Positions 24,338 to 29,730 of a stretch of 29,730 nt of DNA are shown piece by piece. The position numbers were made by a program, and so were the translations under genes. Source of the stretch: an uncultured Clostridium sp. (GTDB taxonomy: Bacteria > Bacillota > Clostridia > TANB77 > CAG-508). The notes below the pieces were generated by a model. That model saw nothing but the letters and a program-made list of their open reading frames with translations. It made no database searches and was not told the origin of the DNA. The DNA is taken from the NCBI GenBank assembly GCA_900554815.1, contig USIO01000017.1, positions 1 through 29,730 of the forward strand, given 5' to 3'. Within the stretch, counting starts at the first letter, position 1, and each line of letters begins with the position of its first letter.

Positions 24338-24369
24338 AATCTATATAGACATTATAGACTATATAGATT
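24338..24369 (-). terminator. Terminator after the spoIIID 3' part
   Basis: AATCTATATAG (24369-24359), 10-nt loop, CTATATAGATT (24348-24338) on the minus strand, followed by ATTTTTTATT. It lies 23 nt past the spoIIID stop. The rest of 24204-24391 holds the yabG upstream region, where I see no convincing promoter. Confidence 0.65.
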
Positions 24370-24391
24370 GTATAATTTTAAAATTCGTTTT

Positions 24392-24550
24392 TTAACTTAT
24401 TTTATGTTTGTCTTCGTATTTTAGTTTCGTTGCCATTCCACCTCTGATGTGCCTTTCCGCTTTATTTTCATCTAACACTTCCCTTACTTCTGAGGCTAGT
24501 GCTTTATTAATATATATTAATCTTTCGCTTACGTCTTTGTGTACTGTTGT
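24392..24550 (-). pseudogene. spoIIID: 3' part of spoIIID, interrupted by a recombinase-bearing element
   Basis: In the frame ending at the TAA at 24394-24392 the sequence reads TTVHKDVSERLIYINKALAS, then EVREVLDENKAERHIRGGMA and TKLKYEDKHKIS. This is the C-terminal half of SpoIIID, whose Bacillus form reads STVHKDLTERLPEINPDLAN and RHLRGGEATKLKY. The missing 35 or so N-terminal residues, including the first helix of the helix-turn-helix, are not upstream; the recombinase gene is there instead and overlaps this segment in another frame. SpoIIID is a DNA-binding regulator of mother-cell genes, so the organism needs either excision of the element or another copy. The 5' part should lie at the far end of the element, beyond the window. 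Confidence 0.8.
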
Positions 24551-26117
24551 TACTTTTCGTAACGGTAGAATTTATATCATCAAAATTCGTAATTACCATA
24601 GGCCCACTTCCAATTTCATTTAATAATTTTAATCTTACTTCCACATTTCCTTCGCTATCTACTTCAATGACATCTATTATTGTTTTTAGCATTGCATTTG
24701 TAATTGTCTTATTGTTTAAAATGTCATCTACTGTTCTTATTGTTTTTGTTAATTCTTTTTCTAATACATCTTTTTCTTTTATTTCAGAAGTAATTAGCTT
24801 TAATTCTCTTTCTAATCTTGCTATATCTTCATTTAATGGATTTGTATATTGTTTTAGTTCTTGCATATTGATTACTTCATTTTGGAACATTTCCATATAT
24901 TTTTGTTTCTTAACGGTGGCTCTTTCTATTTCTTTAAGTAGGCTATCTTCACTTCTTTCATTATTTTCCCTTAATGCAGTTATCTTTTCAAATTCTTTTT
25001 CAACAGCTTTCATAAAATTCTTTTTATTAGAAATTATACTTTTAAGATATTCTTTAATAGCATTTAAAAGTTCTTCTTCATCAATTACAGTTGTGTTAGG
25101 GCAATGATTTACACCCATTGAGTTTCTTCCACTACATACCCATCTTATATATTCTGGTCCATCAGCTGTATATTTTCTTTTTATTCTTCTAAATGAATAA
25201 CCACAATGTTTACAATAAATAAGAGTGCTAAATACATATTCTGTTTTTTCTCTCTTGCTATTTAGTTTAAATTCATTCGACATCTGTGCTAAAATGTCTT
25301 GTGTTCTATTAAATAATTCATCTGATATAATTCTCATTTCTGGTTTGTAGTCAACAATCCAATCTTCTTCTGGTAAATTTTTTCTTGTTCCTGTTATAAA
25401 GTCAGTAATTTCTGATTTCTTATTTGTTACTCTACCTGTATATATTGGATTCTTTAGCATTCTTACAATAGAGGTTTGTACCCATTTTGATTTTGTTTTC
25501 TTTGTTCTTATTCCTCTATCATTTAATTCCCAAGCAATTTTTGTTGTTCCCATTCCTTTATATACATAGCTTTCAAATATTTCTTTTACAATTTTTGCTT
25601 CTTCTTCATTTATTCTTAAAGTATATTTTTCTCCTGGTATTTTGTCATAACCAAATACCAAATTAGGTACTCGACCTTTTTTAGCTGTAATGTCTTTTCC
25701 GAATTTAACCCTTTTAGACATATTGGCACTTTCCTGTTGTGCCATTGCACCTAAAATAGTTAGTATAAATTCTGATCCACCTTCCATAACTTCGCCATTG
25801 TTTAAGAAATCTACTTGTATTCCATAAGATTTTAGTTCTCTTATACTTTGTAATAAATCTACCGTATTCCTTGCAAAACGGCTAACATCTTTAACAACTA
25901 CTCTTTCAAATTTCTTTGACTTTGCGTCTTTCATCATTGCCAAAAATTGTTTTCTATTTTTTATTTGCTTTCCAGAAATTCCTTCATCTGCATATAGCTT
26001 GTACAACTCATAACCGTTCTTTTGAGTAAATTCATTAAAGAACTCAATTTGCTTTTCAAGAGAGTCTATTTGTGCTTCTTTTTCGGTTGAAACTCTACAA
26101 TATGCTGCAATTTTCAT
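24507..26117 (-). CDS. Large serine recombinase
   Basis: This site-specific DNA recombinase of 536 aa has an N-terminal resolvase domain with catalytic Ser10 in YCRVSTEKEAQIDSLEKQ, ADEGISGKQ, and VVKDVSRFARNTVDLL (catalytic Arg region). A recombinase domain (VFGYDKIPGEKYTL, NDRGIRTKKTKSKWVQTSIV, NPIYTGRV) and a Cys4 zinc ribbon (YCKHCGYSFRR...WVCSGR...HCPN) follow, then a long coiled coil (about residues 365-470). This is the SpoIVCA/TnpX class. Its last 15 codons or so run into the spoIIID 3' part, so its C-terminus is borrowed from the host side of the junction. It probably excises or integrates the surrounding element at spoIIID. No strong ribosome site is seen before the ATG at 26117. Confidence 0.92.
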   Translation of the reverse strand: MKIAAYCRVSTEKEAQIDSLEKQIEFFNEFTQKNGYELYKLYADEGISGKQIKNRKQFLAMMKDAKSKKFERVVVKDVSRFARNTVDLLQSIRELKSYGIQVDFLNNGEVMEGGSEFILTILGAMAQQESANMSKRVKFGKDITAKKGRVPNLVFGYDKIPGEKYTLRINEEEAKIVKEIFESYVYKGMGTTKIAWELNDRGIRTKKTKSKWVQTSIVRMLKNPIYTGRVTNKKSEITDFITGTRKNLPEEDWIVDYKPEMRIISDELFNRTQDILAQMSNEFKLNSKREKTEYVFSTLIYCKHCGYSFRRIKRKYTADGPEYIRWVCSGRNSMGVNHCPNTTVIDEEELLNAIKEYLKSIISNKKNFMKAVEKEFEKITALRENNERSEDSLLKEIERATVKKQKYMEMFQNEVINMQELKQYTNPLNEDIARLERELKLITSEIKEKDVLEKELTKTIRTVDDILNNKTITNAMLKTIIDVIEVDSEGNVEVRLKLLNEIGSGPMVITNFDDINSTVTKSNNSTQRRKRKINIY

Positions 26118-26212
26118 AACTCAAATTCTCACTTTCTAATATATTGTTTTATGTCAGTAACTTTTTATTCGTTCTGTTACATTTTAGCACATAAGTTATA
26201 AAAAAGCAATAA

Positions 26213-26241
26213 AAAACTACTCTCTTTTTGAGAATAGTTTT
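26213..26241 (-). terminator. Terminator after the antitoxin-like gene
   Basis: AAAACTATTCTC and GAGAGTAGTTTT on the minus strand pair over 12 bp with one G-T wobble around five A residues, followed by TTATTGCTTTTTT. Confidence 0.7.
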
Positions 26242-26254
26242 AATTTGTATTTGA

Positions 26255-26455
26255 TTAGTTGTTTTCAGCTAAATATTTTTCAAAATCTTCTATTGTTAAT
26301 TCTTCATTATTTTCATATTTTTCCTTTGTATAATCTCCTTTTCCATCACTATACATTTGTATGAATTTTATCATACCTTCAACACCTAATTTATCTTTTA
26401 AAGCTTTAAGACCTTCTCGTCTTATTCTTTCTAATTCTCTTACTGTTACAGCCAT
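26255..26455 (-). CDS. Small partner protein of the PIN-domain gene (antitoxin-like)
   Basis: This 66-aa charged helical protein (MAVTVRELERIRREGLKALK, then DKLGVEGMIKFIQMYSDGKG) has an acidic tail ELTIEDFEKYLAENN. Its ATG directly follows the PIN gene's TAA, with the ribosome site GGAGGTGA inside the PIN gene. I do not recognise a DNA-binding domain. Tight coupling to a PIN nuclease suggests it is the antitoxin, with the uncommon toxin-first order. Confidence 0.6.
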   Translation of the reverse strand: MAVTVRELERIRREGLKALKDKLGVEGMIKFIQMYSDGKGDYTKEKYENNEELTIEDFEKYLAENN

Positions 26456-26896
26456 TTAAATCACCTCCATAATAAATTCTATTGGATTTATAACTTTAAT
26501 CCTTAAATTTGCTCTCTTTGAAGCATTTATTAACAACCTATCAGTTGTAATAAAATAATCTATATCTGTACTTTCTGCAAAAGATAAATGTAATGCATCC
26601 ATATCTTTTATATTAAATTGCTTTAATTCTAATGCTCTTTGTTTAATCTCTGGTGTATAAGTAATTTGTGATAATTCCATTGCGTCATATAAATCCTCTA
26701 CTTGTCGTCTTTTATTATCTAATTTAATTTTGGATATTTCAAAATCTATTACCATACTTTTATAAATTTCTACTTCTTTATTTATATGCTTTCTAAATAT
26801 ATTCTCTATTGCATTTGCCTCTAGATTTATCTTTTCTTGTTCTAAATCATCAAATGGTCTATTATAACAACAAGTATCTAAATATAATTTTAGCAT
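26456..26896 (-). CDS. PIN-domain protein (VapC-like toxin candidate)
   Basis: This 146-aa protein starts with LKLYLDTCCYNRPFDD (first acidic residue of the PIN site), followed by a central helix with VIDFEISK, and DMDALHLSFAESTDIDYFITTDRLL carrying the remaining acidic residues. These are the four-acid arrangement of PIN RNases. VapC toxins cleave tRNA or rRNA. A TATAAT box (about 26917-26922, minus strand) lies just upstream. It is located on the mobile element next to the recombinase, where it could stabilise the element. Confidence 0.75.
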   Translation of the reverse strand: MLKLYLDTCCYNRPFDDLEQEKINLEANAIENIFRKHINKEVEIYKSMVIDFEISKIKLDNKRRQVEDLYDAMELSQITYTPEIKQRALELKQFNIKDMDALHLSFAESTDIDYFITTDRLLINASKRANLRIKVINPIEFIMEVI

Positions 26897-27016
26897 AAAA
26901 TCAACCTCTCTTTCTATTATACTACATTTTATCGTATTTATCTATATATAAGGAAAATATTATCTGTTTCGATTTTAACATATATGATTATTTTATTCAA
27001 TTAATATTATTAAATT

Positions 27017-27193
27017 TTATATCTCAATTTCATCTTCTATACAGTGAGAATTTTGAAAATTATAATCAAACTTTATCTTTTCATCATTCTCTGCCAAGTT
27101 ATATGCCAATACTCCAGCCATAGCTTGTACTATTTGTTCTTCTGTATTAGGATTATAAAATGTAATATTTAAAGCCTTTTTCAAAATTCTCAC
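27017..27193 (-). CDS. Small hypothetical protein, 58 aa, GTG start
   Basis: Reading from GTG at 27193: RILKKALNITFYNPNTEEQI, then VQAMAGVLAYNLAENDEKIK and FDYNFQNSHCIEDEIEI. AAGGAAG lies 3-4 nt upstream; a TTG three codons in (27184) is an alternative start. The hydrophobic central helix and acidic tail look like a real small protein of mobile elements, but I do not recognise a family. The 120 bp between it and the PIN gene hold only the PIN gene's -10 region. Confidence 0.5.
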   Translation of the reverse strand: MRILKKALNITFYNPNTEEQIVQAMAGVLAYNLAENDEKIKFDYNFQNSHCIEDEIEI

Positions 27194-27242
27194 CTACTTC
27201 CTTTTCAATACTATTATTAAAGTTCTAAAAATATTACTAAAA

Positions 27243-27273
27243 CAAAAAAATTCACTTTGATTTAACAAAGTGA
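27243..27273 (-). terminator. Terminator after the HTH gene
   Basis: TCACTTTG, loop TTAAAT, CAAAGTGA, then ATTTTTTTG on the minus strand. The stem abuts the stop codon of the gene ending at 27274. Confidence 0.8.
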
Positions 27274-27741
27274 TTATCTTGAATATACATTTGAACTTTT
27301 TATACTACTTGCTCTTACAATATTTTTTACTACTCTTGGTACATCTTTTGTAACATTTATACCTTTTCTTAAAACTAAATTGCTAGAATTTTTATCATAT
27401 TGATATATTGATCTATTCCATTTAGCAAATGCAATGTCTGACATTTCAGATTTTGTTGATAGAAACTCGCTATCTCTTTTTAACAATTCAAGTAAAGCAT
27501 AATATTCTTCTATTAAATTATTTTTCCTTTTCCTAATATAAGTTTTATTATACTCTTTATTATATTCAGCCTTTTTCTGCATTGATTCATTATGTCTTAT
27601 CTCTTTTTCGTTAGTATATCTTGTATCTTTTTGAACTACTTGAGAAATATAACTTTGAGAAACCCCAACAGTTTCAGCAATAATGTCTTGTTTCTGGTGT
27701 TCTTCAAAATACATTTGTAAAATTCTTTCTTTTTTATCCAT
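27274..27741 (-). CDS. Helix-turn-helix DNA-binding protein
   Basis: This 155-aa protein has an N-terminal helix-turn-helix (MDKKERILQMYFEEHQKQDI, then IAETVGVSQSYISQVVQKD), a basic coiled region (EYNKEYNKTYIRKRKNN) and a C-terminal basic segment. The HTH resembles those of sigma-like and terminase-small-subunit-like regulators of mobile elements. Its exact family is not recognised. AGGAGG precedes the start. It is divergent from the gene at 28016, so it may control the intergenic promoter between them. Confidence 0.7.
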   Translation of the reverse strand: MDKKERILQMYFEEHQKQDIIAETVGVSQSYISQVVQKDTRYTNEKEIRHNESMQKKAEYNKEYNKTYIRKRKNNLIEEYYALLELLKRDSEFLSTKSEMSDIAFAKWNRSIYQYDKNSSNLVLRKGINVTKDVPRVVKNIVRASSIKSSNVYSR

Positions 27742-27834
27742 TTTGTCCTCCTTTACTTATATTTTTTACTTGCACTTTTTTAGGTATAAAAATACTATAT
27801 ATATAAAGTACAACTCGTAATTTATATACATCAT

Positions 27835-27863
27835 TTGACAATTATAAATATTTATTGTAATAT
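27835..27863 (+). promoter_or_regulatory. Promoter of the gene at 28016, TTGACA-17-TAATAT
   Basis: TTGACA (27835-27840) and TAATAT (27858-27863) on the plus strand have 17-nt spacing, giving a leader of about 145 nt. Confidence 0.65.
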
Positions 27864-27875
27864 ATTGTTATGAAG

Positions 27876-27957
27876 AAAGTATTAAAATTAACATAAAATC
27901 AATGCTAATACTTTACGCCATAAAATAGATTACATTTCTATTATAGAGTAATACTTT
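27876..27957. repeat. Repeated TAATACTTT boxes downstream of the promoter
   Basis: AAAGTATTA (27876-27884) is followed by two inverse copies TAATACTTT (27906-27914 and 27949-27957). They may be binding sites for the divergent HTH protein, or pair in the leader RNA. Confidence 0.35.
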
Positions 27958-28015
27958 TTAAATGTCAATAGATTACAATATATTTTTAAAAAATTTTTAT
28001 GAATAGGAGAATGTT

Positions 28016-28987
28016 ATGAAAATGAATTTAGAATATGGCTTTAACAATGAGTCAATGCCAAAATTTGAAGAATATGAAATAACGGTAATAAATAACATCA
28101 AATATGTTGTTCCTAAAATTTTGGAAATACATAGAACAAACTATTCCTTAATTGATTTTGATGATTATAAAGAAAATGATAAACCGTTAATAGATTTTAT
28201 CAATTTAGGAAAATTATCTATAGAACAAAAAGAGAATACTGACAAATTATTGCTTGAATATGTAAACCAATATGGACTTTTAGGACTTATACACGATTTT
28301 CCAGTAAATAGATATTATACATTAGACAAGGAAATACTATTAAAAGAATTTAATTATATCAATAATAGTGATTGCTTTAGCACAATGAAAATAATTGATT
28401 ATTTTAAAATATTCTTTCCTAATGCTACTGATGAAGAAATAAAAGAATTATTAGAAAAAGTAAACAAAAATATATATGAACATAGTATGGAAAAATTTAT
28501 TTCTCCAGAAATAAATAATTTGTTATTTGAAAATGAAAAATATTACGAACAAGTAGATATGATAATAAAATATGCTCAATTTATGTATAATACTTTAAAA
28601 GAATTGAAAAAAGATAATGGAGAATATATCAATACAAGAGAAATAAATAAACTAGAATCAAATCACATAAGAGTTAATTTAGAATATGACGGACTAACAA
28701 TACATATTAGGAGTTTAAAAGAATACATAGATGAAAACTTTAAATTATATGCAATACAAGAAAAGAAATATTTAAAACTGTGTAAGCATTGTGGAAAAGC
28801 ATTTATTGCTAACAACCCGAAAACAGTATATGATACATTTAGTTGTAAAAACCAAGAAAATGTTTACAACAGTAGAGCAAGGTTAAGCTCAAATGTAATA
28901 AAAACAAAAGATGGACTAACTGTAAAAGTAACACCAAGTGAAGAATTATCTAATGAAATAATAAGAAAACTAAAAAAGAAAAAATAA
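28016..28987 (+). CDS. Hypothetical protein with C-terminal zinc finger
   Basis: This 323-aa protein is mostly helical and acidic. Near the C-terminus KYLKLCKHCGKAFIANN, then FSCKNQENVYNSRAR forms a treble-clef-like finger (CxxC and a later Cys in a Cys/Asn-rich loop) similar to that of CGNR-type proteins. The N-terminal two thirds match no family I know. AGGAGA precedes the ATG at 28016; a second ATG two codons on is possible. It has its own promoter and terminator, which suggests a stand-alone accessory gene of the element. A regulatory or nucleic-acid-binding role is inferred from the finger only. Confidence 0.6.
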   Translation: MKMNLEYGFNNESMPKFEEYEITVINNIKYVVPKILEIHRTNYSLIDFDDYKENDKPLIDFINLGKLSIEQKENTDKLLLEYVNQYGLLGLIHDFPVNRYYTLDKEILLKEFNYINNSDCFSTMKIIDYFKIFFPNATDEEIKELLEKVNKNIYEHSMEKFISPEINNLLFENEKYYEQVDMIIKYAQFMYNTLKELKKDNGEYINTREINKLESNHIRVNLEYDGLTIHIRSLKEYIDENFKLYAIQEKKYLKLCKHCGKAFIANNPKTVYDTFSCKNQENVYNSRARLSSNVIKTKDGLTVKVTPSEELSNEIIRKLKKKK

Positions 28988-28998
28988 TAATTTGTATA

Positions 28999-29027
28999 AA
29001 GAGAGTTGCTATACTCTCTTATTTTAT
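28999..29027 (+). terminator. Terminator after the zinc-finger gene
   Basis: AAGAGAGT, loop TGCTAT, ACTCTCTT (8 bp), followed by ATTTTAT on the plus strand. Confidence 0.75.
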
Positions 29028-29150
29028 GCAAATACGCACTAAATATAAACCTATTTATGCTCGTTTATAAGGAATAGCAACAAGTATTATTTAAAAATAA
29101 AATTTTATATAATTCAATTGGTTGTAAAACGAGCAATAGGAGGTGGATAT

Positions 29151-29489
29151 ATGAGTGCAATAGACAGACTATATTCTATCAACAATAAAACTGTTAAGAA
29201 ATCAATTAACATTGATGATAGTTTATATAAAAGACTAATGAGATATACTAAAAAGAACTATGACGCAACAATTAGTGATATGATAAATGTTTGTATTGAA
29301 GATTTACTGTCTACTGGAAGTGTAAAATATTATGCCAAACCAGAAGATGAGATAACAATTTATAGAAGTGTAATGATTAGAAAAGAAAATGTAGAGGCTT
29401 TAAATAAGATAACACAAGAAACAGGAATTTCACTTACAAGATTAGTGAATATAGCAATGAAAGAATTTTTAGATAAATATAATAAATAA
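29151..29489 (+). CDS. Double ribbon-helix-helix protein
   Basis: This 112-aa protein appears to contain two RHH (CopG/Arc-like) units in tandem: KKSINIDDSLYKRLMRYTKK with ISDMINVCIEDLL (about residues 15-52), and TIYRSVMIRKENVEALNKIT with LTRLVNIAMKEFL (about 70-108). Each has a short strand followed by two helices. A single chain could thus bind an operator as a pseudo-dimer. AGGAGGTG precedes the ATG at 29151. It is likely a repressor or copy-control protein of the element. Confidence 0.65.
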   Translation: MSAIDRLYSINNKTVKKSINIDDSLYKRLMRYTKKNYDATISDMINVCIEDLLSTGSVKYYAKPEDEITIYRSVMIRKENVEALNKITQETGISLTRLVNIAMKEFLDKYNK

Positions 29490-29496
29490 TGTTAGG

Positions 29497-29531
29497 AGAT
29501 TATCATAAAAAATTGATAATCTTTTATTTTT
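29497..29531 (+). terminator. Terminator after the RHH gene
   Basis: GATTATCA (29498-29505) and TGATAATC (29514-29521) pair around 8 nt and are followed by TTTTATTTTT. Confidence 0.75.
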
Positions 29532-29579
29532 ATGATATTATTCTTTTAGTGAAATAGTAATTTATAAAGGAGAATATTG

Positions 29580-29730
29580 ATGAAACTATTTTTATGTTCG
29601 CACTTTTCAAGTGTGGGAAGTCTGATAAAGGAAGAAATTGAAAATAAGAAAGTCGCATTTATTCCAACAGCTTCACTGCGTGAAGGCTACACCGGTTATG
29701 TCGGCTCGGCTCGAAAATTATTCAAAAAGT
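29580..29730 (+). CDS. Peptidase E-like (S51/type 1 amidotransferase-like) protein, N-terminus
   Basis: The first 50 residues, MKLFLCSHFSSVGSLIKEEI, then ENKKVAFIPTASLREGYTGY and VGSARKLFKK, show the opening strand and the FIPTA motif of the PepE/S51 family, whose catalytic Ser lies further on, outside the window. AAAGGAGA precedes the ATG. Base composition rises in G/C toward the window end, unlike upstream genes, which suggests a cargo gene of different origin. Confidence 0.65.
   Translation, partial: MKLFLCSHFSSVGSLIKEEIENKKVAFIPTASLREGYTGYVGSARKLFKK

Noticed and set aside
1..29730. CRISPR arrays, insertion sequences, rRNA genes
   Set aside because: No regularly spaced repeats, IS-type transposase or rRNA sequence was seen; the only mobile gene is the serine recombinase.

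Overview
The window is a very AT-rich chromosomal segment of a spore-forming, low-GC Firmicute, most likely an uncultured Clostridia-type gut commensal. The evidence is a class III fructose-1,6-bisphosphatase, spoVAC/AD/AE, yabG-veg, yunB, a SPOCS/LysM spore-coat protein, a piece of spoIIID, strong Shine-Dalgarno sites and several TTGACA-17-TATAAT promoters.

Layout. 1-534: N-terminus of a probable RNase J gene (minus strand), preceded by a leader with a consensus promoter and an early intrinsic terminator, which is either a small RNA or an attenuator. 535-11.7 kb: one long minus-strand type IV pilus transcription unit read as pilMN (fused), pilO, a pilP-like gene, a short pilin, pilD, a large pilin with a C-terminal FGE/SUMF1-like domain, pilB, pilT, pilC and a ROK sugar kinase. 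11.7-13.7 kb: fbp. 13.9-16.1 kb (plus): dodecin, spoVAC, spoVAD, spoVAE. 16.1-17.5 kb (minus): infC-rpmI-rplT with a leader attenuator and probably an AUA start for infC. 17.6-18.6 kb (plus): rplM-rpsI. 18.6-20.1 kb: an alanine/glycine symporter and tRNA-Ser(CGA). 20.2-20.4 kb: a GC-rich zinc-ribbon gene that looks foreign. 20.5-24.2 kb (minus): yunB, SPOCS-LysM, veg, yabG. 24.4 kb to the end: the 3' part of spoIIID cut by a large serine recombinase and the mobile element it belongs to (toxin-antitoxin-like pair, small HTH and RHH proteins, a zinc-finger protein, start of a peptidase E-like gene).

Main observation. Four genes (pilB twice, the FGE-pilin, spoVAD, spoVAE) are each interrupted by a one-base frameshift. 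At all five sites the zero-frame codon is CGG, and skipping exactly its C (reading GGN, Gly) restores the full family sequence. yabG carries two more CGG triplets near its 3' end that may behave the same way. I scanned the other complete genes by eye and found no in-frame CGG in any of them except the foreign-looking zinc-ribbon gene, although out-of-frame CGG is common. This suggests that in this organism CGG is not a normal arginine codon but a +1 frameshift (or CGGN four-base) signal, used here only in pilus and sporulation genes. I know of no published description.

Second observation. spoIIID, a mother-cell sporulation regulator, is split by a recombinase-bearing element, in the manner of the skin element in sigK. 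Its excision may be needed to rebuild the gene during sporulation.
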